Shown in pieces: positions 1-5,165 of a stretch of DNA of 6,466 bases. Within the stretch, counting starts at the first letter, position 1; each line of letters starts with the position of its first letter. This DNA is from SZUA-1535 sp964594175. GTDB taxonomy: Archaea > Aenigmatarchaeota > Aenigmatarchaeia > Aenigmatarchaeales > SZUA-1535. The notes below the pieces were generated by a model. It was not told where the DNA came from. It saw nothing but the letters and a program-made list of their open reading frames with translations, and made no database searches. The position numbers were made by a program, and so were the translations under genes. The DNA lies in NCBI GenBank assembly GCA_964594175.1, contig CAZQLM010000046.1, positions 1 to 6,466 of the forward strand, read 5' to 3'.

Positions 1-11
1 CCTTACTTAAG

Positions 12-19
12 TTTAATTT
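12..19 (+). promoter_or_regulatory. TATA-like box for the DUF488 gene
   Basis: TTTAATTT lies 25-32 bases before the ATG at 44, the spacing expected for an archaeal TATA box when transcription starts at or next to the start codon. No Shine-Dalgarno-like sequence precedes the ATG, so a leaderless mRNA is likely. The region is very AT-rich, so the exact box is uncertain. Confidence 0.45.
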
Positions 20-43
20 TTTTCTGTAAAATTTAAAAATTAT

Positions 44-547
44 ATGCCGAGCAAAATTTATACCATTGGACACTCTACAAGAAGCTGGGAGGAATTTGTT
101 AAAATTCTGAAAGCTTATGGAATTGAAATAATCATTGATATAAGGCGTTTTCCTTCTTCCAAGAAATTTCCATGGTTTTCTAAAGAGCATATGGAAAAAG
201 CTTTGGAAGAAGAAGGGATAAAATATTTCTGGATAGAAGAACTTGGTGGATATAGAAAAGGAGGGTATGCAAATTACACGCAAACAGAAGAATTTAAAAA
301 AGGTTTGGAAAAACTGCTTGAAATAGCAGAGAAAGGAAAAACAGCTATGCTCTGCTCAGAGCTTTTGTGGTGGCGTTGTCATCGCAGATACATAGCAGAT
401 ATTCTCGTGAAAAAAGGGATAGAAGTTGTGCATATATGGGATGAAAAGAAAAGCGAAAAGCACGAATATCAAAAATACATAGAGCGCAGAGTATGGTGCG
501 ATAAGAAGGCTAGAAAATTAGAGAAATTTTTAGAAAGTAAAGAGTAA
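44..547 (+). CDS. DUF488 family protein
   Basis: This is a 167-residue soluble protein of the DUF488 family, whose biochemical role is not established. The family signature is clear. It opens with the YTIGHST block (residues 6-12), followed by D32-I-R34 and a P-S-S run (37-39) matching the family's DvR..P.S segment. Near the C-terminus it has C104-x-E106 and the C112-H113-R114 block, followed by the G-[IV]-x-V-x-HIW strand. Length and ends match a complete family member. No signal peptide or membrane segment is visible. The ATG at 44 is the natural start because the conserved block begins five residues later. The gene converges on its right neighbour with a single base between the two stop codons. 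The Cys, Glu and His cluster suggests a catalytic or ligand-binding site, but that is inference. Confidence 0.9.
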   Translation: MPSKIYTIGHSTRSWEEFVKILKAYGIEIIIDIRRFPSSKKFPWFSKEHMEKALEEEGIKYFWIEELGGYRKGGYANYTQTEEFKKGLEKLLEIAEKGKTAMLCSELLWWRCHRRYIADILVKKGIEVVHIWDEKKSEKHEYQKYIERRVWCDKKARKLEKFLESKE

Positions 548-548
548 G

Positions 549-1112
549 CTACTTTATTTTACTTTTAAAATAAGATTCAAAATCTATCAAATTCAGGCTT
601 TCCATTTCTATTTTAACTTTATTTTTTGAAAGAAACAAAATTTCCCTTTGAAGAGAACTTGGATTAAAACTCTTAATATATTCCAGTAATCTTTCTTCGG
701 TCTTGCATAGATTTATTTCCGCATTTTTGTTTTTCAAAAAATTTTTATAATCATAGAGCTTTATTCCAGCATATTTTACCGAGAGTTTCATTTTATCTTT
801 AGGTGCAGGAAAGTGCTTGAGGTAAAGAAGTGTTAAGTAACTGTAAATCGATATCGGATCCAAATCTCCAAAATACAAGATCTTTGTATCCTTATTAAAC
901 TTTTTGAAAAAATTTATGCAGCTTTGAGAAGGTATACCTAGAGTACAGACAAATAAATCTTGCAAATTCTTTAAAATTTTGATAGCTCTCTCAAAAGCCC
1001 AGTATTTTTCGAAAACGATTATCTTTTTCGGTTTTGGCATTCTTCCGAAAACGAGATAATCTTGAGCACGAAGCTCTGGCAGCTCTTTAACAAATTTTTT
1101 TATTTTTTCCAT
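549..1112 (-). CDS. TOPRIM-only protein resembling the Topo VI-A/Spo11 TOPRIM domain
   Basis: This 187-residue protein reads like the C-terminal TOPRIM half of topoisomerase VI subunit A. In order it shows a beta-strand with a glutamate (IIVFEKYWAFER, E35), a G-I-P-S turn (59-62) followed by a helix, and the acidic strand FGDLDP (D83, D85) running into ISIYSYL, like the family's D-x-DP-x-G-x-x-I segment. A C-terminal K-x-E-x-E-x-L helix (167-173) and a Y-F-x-x-K-I end (181-186) resemble the last helices of Topo VI-A. E35, D83 and D85 would be the metal-binding acids. The winged-helix domain with the cleaving tyrosine is absent, since only about 28 residues precede the TOPRIM. It is therefore probably not a topoisomerase by itself. 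JetD/DUF2220-type TOPRIM proteins are an alternative relation. I chose the ATG at 1112; an upstream in-frame ATG at 1130 would overlap the divergent radical SAM gene. Confidence 0.65.
   Translation of the reverse strand: MEKIKKFVKELPELRAQDYLVFGRMPKPKKIIVFEKYWAFERAIKILKNLQDLFVCTLGIPSQSCINFFKKFNKDTKILYFGDLDPISIYSYLTLLYLKHFPAPKDKMKLSVKYAGIKLYDYKNFLKNKNAEINLCKTEERLLEYIKSFNPSSLQREILFLSKNKVKIEMESLNLIDFESYFKSKIK
554..573. terminator. AT-only hairpin at a convergent gene end
   Basis: TTATTTTA and TAAAATAA are perfect inverted repeats of eight bases separated by CTTT. They sit just past the DUF488 stop codon and inside the last codons of the opposing TOPRIM gene. The position suits a transcription end for the rightward gene, and the T-rich tract fits archaeal termination. 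The stem has no GC pairs and could be a chance product of AT-rich sequence. Confidence 0.25.
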
Positions 1113-1122
1113 AAAAACTATT
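1113..1122. promoter_or_regulatory. Ten-base divergent start region with interleaved promoters
   Basis: Only ten bases separate the ATG of the leftward TOPRIM gene (1112) from the ATG of the rightward radical SAM gene (1123). Neither start has a ribosome-binding site. At leaderless spacing the leftward gene has ATTAAATT on its strand about 23-30 bases upstream, which lies inside the radical SAM coding region. The rightward gene has only a T-rich candidate near 1092-1106, inside the TOPRIM coding region. The two promoters would overlap and could compete. Confidence 0.4.
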
Positions 1123-2067
1123 ATGAACATAAATAATTTAATCTTTCTTCGCCCAGATGCTTTAAGCATAGAAGATGAGCACACAAAAAAAGCTTTGAAA
1201 AGGTATTTGAAAATTCTTGATGAAAAGGAAAAGCCTAAATTTCAAAAGGTAAATTTAGAAAAGCTCGAAGCAAAAGCTTTTGAAATAGTGAGCAAATGCG
1301 AGCTTTGCGAAAGGAAATGCAAGGTTAAACGCTTAAAAGGAGAAAAGGGTTATTGCAAAGCTCCTCCTAGCTTGAGAATTTCCTCTATCTTTGCTCATTA
1401 CGGAGAAGAGTATTTTTTTGTTCCGAGCTTAACCATTTTCTTCATGGGCTGCACCTTTTCTTGTGTTTTCTGTCAAAACTGGGAGATTTCACAATGGTAT
1501 GAACAAGGTTATGAGCTTAGCCCGAAAGATTTGGCAAAAACTATAGAGCTTAGAGCAAATGAATGCAGAAACATTAACCTTGTCGGTGGAGAGCCAACGC
1601 CATATTTGCCTTGGATTATTCAAAGCTTGAGATATGTAAAAGCTCCTTTGCCAATAATTTGGAATTCTAATTTCTACATGAGTGTAACTACAATGAATAT
1701 TTTGAAAGGAATTGTAGATGTTTACCTTTCTGACTGGAAGTACGGAAATAACGCTTGCGCAGAAAGATTGAGCAATGCAAAAAATTATTGCGAGATTGTT
1801 GAAAGAAATCATGAGCTCGCATTCAAAAGTGGAGAGCTAGTAATAAGGCATTTGGTTTTGCCAGGGCATGTTAAGTGCTGTACAAAGCCTGTGCTGAAAA
1901 GAATTGCCGAGCTTTTTGGGGATAAGGTGATAGTAAATATAATGGCACAGTATCGTCCAGAATATAAGGCAAAGGAGTTTAAAGACATAGCACGCTATCC
2001 TTCGCGAAAAGAGCTAGAAGAAGCTTGGAGTTATGCTGAAAAGCTCGGGCTGAATTGGATAAGATAA
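1123..2067 (+). CDS. PflX-like radical SAM protein (COG1313 type)
   Basis: This 314-residue radical SAM enzyme is related to pyruvate formate-lyase activating proteins of the COG1313/PflX group. The group has no settled substrate. An N-terminal cysteine set (C59-x2-C62-x3-C66, then C78 after GEKGY) matches the CxLCPRxC...GxC start typical of the group. The radical SAM core motif is C110-x3-C114-x2-C117, the ligands for a 4Fe-4S cluster that cleaves S-adenosylmethionine. It is followed by QNWEISQ (118-124), then an INLVGGEPTP block and a DVYLSDWKYG strand. RHLVLPGH and NIMAQYRP near the C-terminus are also family blocks. The protein appears complete and cytoplasmic. The start at 1123 is leaderless in character. 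It converges on the metallo-beta-lactamase gene with 13 bases between stops. Nothing in the window identifies its target. Confidence 0.9.
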   Translation: MNINNLIFLRPDALSIEDEHTKKALKRYLKILDEKEKPKFQKVNLEKLEAKAFEIVSKCELCERKCKVKRLKGEKGYCKAPPSLRISSIFAHYGEEYFFVPSLTIFFMGCTFSCVFCQNWEISQWYEQGYELSPKDLAKTIELRANECRNINLVGGEPTPYLPWIIQSLRYVKAPLPIIWNSNFYMSVTTMNILKGIVDVYLSDWKYGNNACAERLSNAKNYCEIVERNHELAFKSGELVIRHLVLPGHVKCCTKPVLKRIAELFGDKVIVNIMAQYRPEYKAKEFKDIARYPSRKELEEAWSYAEKLGLNWIR

Positions 2068-2080
2068 ATCCCACGTAAAA

Positions 2081-2809
2081 TTAAACTTTAATCTCCATTC
2101 CATCTTCCGCTATAAAGTAGTCGATATCGTTTTTTATGCATTTAAAATATTCAATAATTCTGTGCGCATCTTTAAGAGCATCTTCGTAAAGGTGAAAAAA
2201 GCCTATTTTTTTAGCTTTACAGTACGGCAAAAGTTCTGCAAAATTCTCTGGTGTTGTATGACCATAAGTTTCTTTTTTCCCAAAAGAGAAAGAAAGTTCA
2301 TGAACCAGTAAATCGCTTTTCACTCCTATAATTTCTTTTACAGGAAGTGTATCACCGCTTACGGTTAGTGTTTTGTTTAAATCTTTTATTACATAACCTC
2401 TGCTTTCTATGTTTCCATGATTAGTTTTCACAGCTTTTACATTTAAGTCATTTATTTTAAACTCTTTGTCTGTATAAATCCTATATTTCACATTACCTTC
2501 AAGATAAGAATAAGCATCCAAGAGTTTTTCCATTACGCTTTTCGTATCATTCGGACCATAAATCTGTAATTCTTCCGCCCTCAAGAGCCACCTAGCTTTT
2601 AATAAAGCTAGTAAATCTCCATTATGGTCAAGATGATTATGGGTAAGGAGAACGGCTTTTATTTCTTTTAACTCTTGTGGAGTTAGGCTTCTAAAAACTC
2701 CAACACCTATATCTACGAGAATTTTGGTTGTTTCTGTAGTCACAAGTATTCCGCTCTGCGCTCTGGTTGGGTCTGTGCATACACCCGTCCCGAGAAATTT
2801 TACTTTCAT
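2081..2809 (-). CDS. RNase Z-like metallo-beta-lactamase fold hydrolase
   Basis: This 242-residue metal-dependent hydrolase is of the metallo-beta-lactamase fold. The hallmark H57-x-H59-x-D61-H62 motif is intact and preceded by the LVDIG strand (D33). Further metal ligands are probably H131 (TNHG), D153 (SGDT) and H206 (GFFHLYED). H184 in YGHTT, after the VHELSF strand, matches the GHST histidine of tRNase Z. The order HxHxDH, SGDT, HE, GH(S/T)T, H resembles RNase Z and its relatives. The final motif reads HLYED rather than the usual HFS, and I see no inserted exosite arm. It is therefore safer to call it an RNase Z-like hydrolase than the tRNA 3'-processing enzyme. I chose the ATG at 2809 because it is followed at once by the first strand (KVKFLGTG) and has a well-placed TATA box. 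An in-frame ATG at 2851 would overlap the upstream gene. Confidence 0.85.
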   Translation of the reverse strand: MKVKFLGTGVCTDPTRAQSGILVTTETTKILVDIGVGVFRSLTPQELKEIKAVLLTHNHLDHNGDLLALLKARWLLRAEELQIYGPNDTKSVMEKLLDAYSYLEGNVKYRIYTDKEFKINDLNVKAVKTNHGNIESRGYVIKDLNKTLTVSGDTLPVKEIIGVKSDLLVHELSFSFGKKETYGHTTPENFAELLPYCKAKKIGFFHLYEDALKDAHRIIEYFKCIKNDIDYFIAEDGMEIKV

Positions 2810-2835
2810 AAAAGAATAATATAATGCAATAAAAA

Positions 2836-2843
2836 CTTTTAAA
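2836..2843 (-). promoter_or_regulatory. TATA box of the metallo-beta-lactamase gene, overlapping the upstream stop codon
   Basis: On the minus strand TTTAAAAG lies 27-34 bases before the ATG at 2809, at the spacing for a leaderless start. It overlaps the TAA stop (2839-2841) of the methyltransferase gene. This suggests the hydrolase has its own promoter, even though the two genes lie in tandem 29 bases apart. It also supports the short start over the 2851 alternative, which would lie upstream of this box. Confidence 0.55.
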
Positions 2844-3942
2844 TCTTGCACACAAAAATTCTTGCTTCTACTTCACCATAATTTAAATCGTAAAATTTTT
2901 CTATGCAAAACGGAAATGGCTTAGGCAAAAATTTTATGCACCGCTTTGCTGTTATGAAAACTAGCCTTTCAAAATTTGCATTTCTTTCGAGATTTTCAAA
3001 AAATCTTGCGTAAAGCTTTTTGAGGTTGATTTTTCTAATCCTTATCCCGTAAGGCAAATCAACGCAAATAATCTTTGAGCTTAGCTTTATTTTCGTTGCA
3101 TCTGCCACGAAAAATTTTATCTTCTCCGCTTCTGCAATTAAAGAATTTTCTTTCGCTAATTTTACTACCTTTGAATTCCAGTCAGAGGCAAGAATTAAAG
3201 CCCTAACCTCTTTCTCCTTATGCAAGGCTTTTATCTTTTCAAAATCCTCTAGGTTTAACCAGGAAAATTTTTCAAAGGCAAAAGCCCTGTGCTTGTTAGG
3301 TTTTTTGGAAAGATAATGGAAAGCTTCTATAGCAAGCATACCAGTTCCGCACATAGGGTCGTGAAAGCTTTTGTTTTGCTCAAAGTTAGATAGCATTACC
3401 ATGCTATGCGCTATTGTTGAGCGGAGAGAAGTAATAAAGCTACGCTTTCTATACCATCTCTTGTGCAGGCTTTCACCTGTTGTATCCAAACCGAGCCAAA
3501 AGCTTTTATCGCGAAGCTCGCAAAGCAGGCGAATATCTGGAGAAGAAAGATTTACCTTTAATCTCTTTCCCGTGCTTTGCTCGTAGGAATCTATCACTGC
3601 TTGCCCTACTTTGCTAGCTATATCTATGCTCGTGAACTCGTGTTCTCCAGAACGTTTTGCTTTCACAGCAAAAGCTTGAGAAGGAAGAATGAATTTTGTG
3701 TAATCTATTTCTTTTGCCAAGCTGTAAATTTCTTCCAAGTTACAAGTTTTGCCTTTCGCCAGTAAAACAACTATCCTGTGCAAGGTTTTTGAGAAGTAAT
3801 TTGTTTGATAAATATGTTTTTCTTTTCCTTCGAAAATCAAAGCACCTTTGTGCAGGATTTCAGCTTTTATTTTGAACTTTTCTTTTAGCTCTTTAGCAGA
3901 AATTTCCTCCAAACCAGGAGTGCACGTTGCTATGAATTCCAT
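2839..3942 (-). CDS. THUMP-domain RNA guanine-N2 methyltransferase (Trm14/RlmL-like)
   Basis: This 367-residue protein has an N-terminal THUMP RNA-binding region (about 45-155) and a C-terminal Rossmann methyltransferase. It probably uses S-adenosylmethionine to methylate a guanine N2 in tRNA or rRNA. The start MEFIATCTPGLEE is the usual opening of this family. After the THUMP comes SLHKRWYRKR (158-167), equivalent to the LHkRGYR linker. Motif I is D195-PMCGTG-201, an acidic strand-2 residue is D254 (ASDWN), D281 (VADAT) follows, and motif IV is D295-LPYGIRI. Relatives usually carry N/D-PPY at motif IV, so the Leu is mildly unusual. Archaeal Trm14 (m2G at tRNA position 6) is the closest role I can name; Trm-G10 or an rRNA target are alternatives. 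The gene is divergent from mntA and runs in tandem with the hydrolase below it. Confidence 0.85.
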   Translation of the reverse strand: MEFIATCTPGLEEISAKELKEKFKIKAEILHKGALIFEGKEKHIYQTNYFSKTLHRIVVLLAKGKTCNLEEIYSLAKEIDYTKFILPSQAFAVKAKRSGEHEFTSIDIASKVGQAVIDSYEQSTGKRLKVNLSSPDIRLLCELRDKSFWLGLDTTGESLHKRWYRKRSFITSLRSTIAHSMVMLSNFEQNKSFHDPMCGTGMLAIEAFHYLSKKPNKHRAFAFEKFSWLNLEDFEKIKALHKEKEVRALILASDWNSKVVKLAKENSLIAEAEKIKFFVADATKIKLSSKIICVDLPYGIRIRKINLKKLYARFFENLERNANFERLVFITAKRCIKFLPKPFPFCIEKFYDLNYGEVEARIFVCKI

Positions 3943-3949
3943 GAGAATG

Positions 3950-3982
3950 CTTATATTTCTCCTTTGCTAAATATTTTTATGC
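3950..3982 (+). promoter_or_regulatory. mntA promoter and start, near-copy of the ku promoter
   Basis: TTATATTT (3951-3958) lies 21-28 bases before the ATG at 3979, the spacing of a TATA box for a leaderless mRNA. Aligned without gaps to 5170-5202 before ku, the first nine bases (CTTATATTT) and the last sixteen (CTAAATATTTTTATGC) are identical, with eight mostly different bases between them. The AAATATTT core is its own reverse complement. On the other strand it falls at roughly -26 to -35 from the methyltransferase ATG at 3942, so it may serve as that gene's TATA element as well. Confidence 0.6.
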
Positions 3983-4377
3983 GTCACAAAGAAATATTAA
4001 AAACCTTAAAAAAAGAATTCAGAAACTATGAAAAAATAGCATTTGCTTATTTATTCGGTTCTTTTGTAAAATATCCAGAACGTGCTAAAGACATAGACAT
4101 AGCTGTGTTTGTTAAAGGAAAAATTCCTTCTAAGTTTGAAAGAAAACTTTCTTTAGAGCTCTCGAAAAAAGTGAGAAAAGACGTCGAAATATTTGTACTC
4201 AACGATATGCCATTGATTCTCCTCTCGGAAGTTTTTAGAACAGGAATTTTGCTTTTTTCCAGAAATGAAAAAGAAAGAATAGATTTTGAAAGTAAAAAGC
4301 TTACAGAAGTGCAAGAATTTAACGAGATTATTGAATATTACAATCTCATGAGGTGTAAGCGATATGAAAGTGGATAG
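3979..4377 (+). CDS. mntA: MntA-type minimal nucleotidyltransferase antitoxin
   Basis: This 132-residue protein of the MNT family is the antitoxin half of MNT/HEPN systems. In studied systems MntA neutralises the HEPN toxin by attaching AMP groups to a tyrosine. After an N-terminal helix (RHKEILKTLKKEF) comes YLFGSFV with G27-S28, then D38-I-D40 nine residues after the GS. These are the nucleotide-binding loop and the two metal-binding acids. The third acidic position is E70 in KDVEIFVLN, where Asp is more common. I start the gene at ATG 3979 because the shared ku-like leader ends exactly there. An in-frame TTG at 3964 would add five residues but would lie inside the promoter element. It overlaps hepT by 14 bases, so the two are surely one operon. 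Confidence 0.88.
   Translation: MRHKEILKTLKKEFRNYEKIAFAYLFGSFVKYPERAKDIDIAVFVKGKIPSKFERKLSLELSKKVRKDVEIFVLNDMPLILLSEVFRTGILLFSRNEKERIDFESKKLTEVQEFNEIIEYYNLMRCKRYESG
4350..4355 (+). promoter_or_regulatory. Ribosome-binding site for hepT inside mntA
   Basis: GAGGTG lies eight bases before the hepT ATG at 4364, within the last codons of mntA. It is the clearest Shine-Dalgarno sequence in the window. It contrasts with the leaderless first genes, a usual archaeal pattern for internal operon genes. It confirms the overlapping start. Confidence 0.6.
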
Positions 4378-4786
4378 CAAACTTGTGCACTTGAGAATTG
4401 ACGTTATAGAAAGAAACTTAACAGAAATAAAAAATATGCTAAAATTAAAGCACCTTACTTATCGTGATGAACTTGCTTTAAAGCACGCTCTTTTAGAATG
4501 CATAGAAGCCTGCATAGATATAGCCAATCACATAATTGCTGCAAATAATTTTAGAAGACCTCAAGATTACAGAGACGTTTTTGTCGTTTTAGAGGAAGAA
4601 AAAATTATACCCAAAAAACTTTCTTCCCGATTGCAAGAAATGGCAGGTTTTAGAAATGTGCTTGTTCACAGATATGTGCATGTTGATATGAAAAAAGTTC
4701 TTAAATTCGCTAAGGAAGATGTAAAAGATATAGAGAATTTTGTGAAAAGAATTCTCTTACTTCTCCAAAGTTCTCGGAAAAAGTAA
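4364..4786 (+). CDS. hepT: HepT-type HEPN ribonuclease toxin
   Basis: This 140-residue all-helical HEPN protein (DUF86/HepT type) is the toxin of the MNT/HEPN pair. The catalytic motif is R97-N98-x3-H102-x-Y104, matching the Rx4HxY signature of RNase-active HEPN toxins. Y104 is equivalent to the tyrosine adenylylated by MntA in the studied Shewanella system. The helix around E45-D52 (LLECIEACIDIANH) is the other conserved core helix. The C-terminus ends in a helix (KDIENFVKRILLLL) and a basic tail. Length is normal and nothing is broken, so the toxin is probably active when free of MntA. Translation probably depends on mntA through the 14-base overlap. The stop codon is only seven bases before recognisable ku remnant sequence, so the right edge of the toxin cassette lies in that gap. 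Confidence 0.9.
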   Translation: MKVDSKLVHLRIDVIERNLTEIKNMLKLKHLTYRDELALKHALLECIEACIDIANHIIAANNFRRPQDYRDVFVVLEEEKIIPKKLSSRLQEMAGFRNVLVHRYVHVDMKKVLKFAKEDVKDIENFVKRILLLLQSSRKK

Positions 4787-4793
4787 ACCAAGG

Positions 4794-4907
4794 AAAAGTG
4801 TGAAGTTCCATTTGCTTTGCCCGTATCGCAAAGCACTAATTGAATACAGGCTGGTTTGTTTGAAATGCGGAAAGAAGATAAAATGGAAGGTGAATCGGAG
4901 TAGATAA
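4794..4907 (+). pseudogene. Remnant of a second ku gene (zinc-ribbon segment)
   Basis: From 4794 to the TAA at 4905-4907 the sequence encodes a fragment that aligns without gaps to residues 28-61 of the intact Ku downstream. I count 18 identical residues in the first 31, and about 67 of 93 identical bases. The best part is KSVKFHLLCPY, then K, the CxKC knuckle, K, I and W. One zinc-ligand cysteine has become Arg (Ku C39, codon CGC against TGC). Four of the five base changes in the first 13 codons are silent third-position changes. The copy therefore seems to have evolved as coding DNA before it was cut down. It lacks the Ku start, the beta-barrel and the C-terminal domain. A GTG at 4800 could still start a 35-residue peptide, with AAGGA (4790-4794) upstream, but I judge it a relic. 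Confidence 0.85.
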
Positions 4908-4911
4908 AAAA

Positions 4912-4977
4912 TTATTTCTTAATTTTCTTTAAAAACTCTCTGATAACTTCTTTTCCAGAAATTTTAGACAATTTCAA
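4912..4977 (-). pseudogene. Possible hicA toxin 5' fragment
   Basis: On the minus strand a TTG at 4977 opens a 21-codon frame containing KLSKISGKEVIREFLKKI and ending at TAA 4912-4914. The stretch closely resembles the usual HicA toxin opening, in which a short K-L/P segment leads into SGKEVI and a helix. HicA is normally about 60-80 residues, with a GSH motif further on; here the frame stops where the family's next GF-x-x-x-R-x-x-GSH part should begin. Four bases beyond the stop the opposite strand carries the ku remnant, so the fragment seems cut at a junction. No HicB partner is recognisable. Twenty residues is thin evidence, so this is a likely rather than firm identification. Confidence 0.4.
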
Positions 4978-5030
4978 TATCTTCCTCTTTCCATATAATC
5001 GCTTGAATTTGTAACATAATAACAACTAAA

Positions 5031-5050
5031 GAAAAGAAGTTTAAATATAT
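5031..5050 (+). promoter_or_regulatory. Strong archaeal-type promoter with no obvious gene
   Basis: GAAAAGAAG (5031-5039), a purine-rich BRE-like element, runs directly into TTTAAATATAT (5040-5050), a strong TATA box. Transcription would be expected to start around 5070-5075, some 125 bases before the ku ATG. It could give ku a second, leadered transcript, drive a small RNA, or be left over from a lost gene. TTTAAA is palindromic, so the element might also fire leftward toward the hicA-like fragment. Confidence 0.5.
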
Positions 5051-5128
5051 TTTGAATCTCTCTTGCCTTCAGGTTTGTCTTTAAGGAGAATAAGCAGAGG
5101 TTTGCTTTACTGTGCTTTAGAGTTACGC

Positions 5129-5165
5129 TTAGATTTCTTATATAGGTGAAAACTGATAAATCTAA
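5129..5165. repeat. Inverted repeat upstream of the ku promoter
   Basis: TTAGATTT (5129-5136) and AAATCTAA (5158-5165) are perfect eight-base inverted repeats separated by 21 bases. They end five bases before the promoter element of ku begins. The spacing between half-site centres is 29 bases, nearly three helical turns, so an operator is possible. The space between them includes CTTATATA, another TATA-like sequence. AT-rich DNA makes chance repeats common. Confidence 0.3.

Noticed and set aside
1489..1812. 107-codon open frame on the minus strand inside the radical SAM gene
   Set aside because: It is antisense to a clearly conserved radical SAM protein, its translation has no family features, and it has no promoter or ribosome-binding site.
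3371..3765. Two short plus-strand frames inside the THUMP-methyltransferase gene
   Set aside because: They are antisense to a conserved enzyme, with no start signals and no similarity to any family I recognise.
3964..3978. TTG at 3964 as the start of mntA
   Set aside because: It lies within the promoter element shared with ku, has no ribosome-binding site, and the added residues are outside the usual family start. ATG 3979 matches the ku start position exactly.
4153..4380. 75-codon minus-strand frame across mntA and the start of hepT
   Set aside because: It overlaps two well-supported genes on the other strand and shows no motif; the antisense of AT-rich coding DNA often stays open.
4800..4907. 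The ku remnant as a living 35-residue zinc-ribbon protein started at GTG 4800
   Set aside because: A weak AAGGA is present upstream, but one of four zinc cysteines is lost and the fragment begins and ends abruptly inside a known domain. Decay is the simpler reading; peptide detection would change this.
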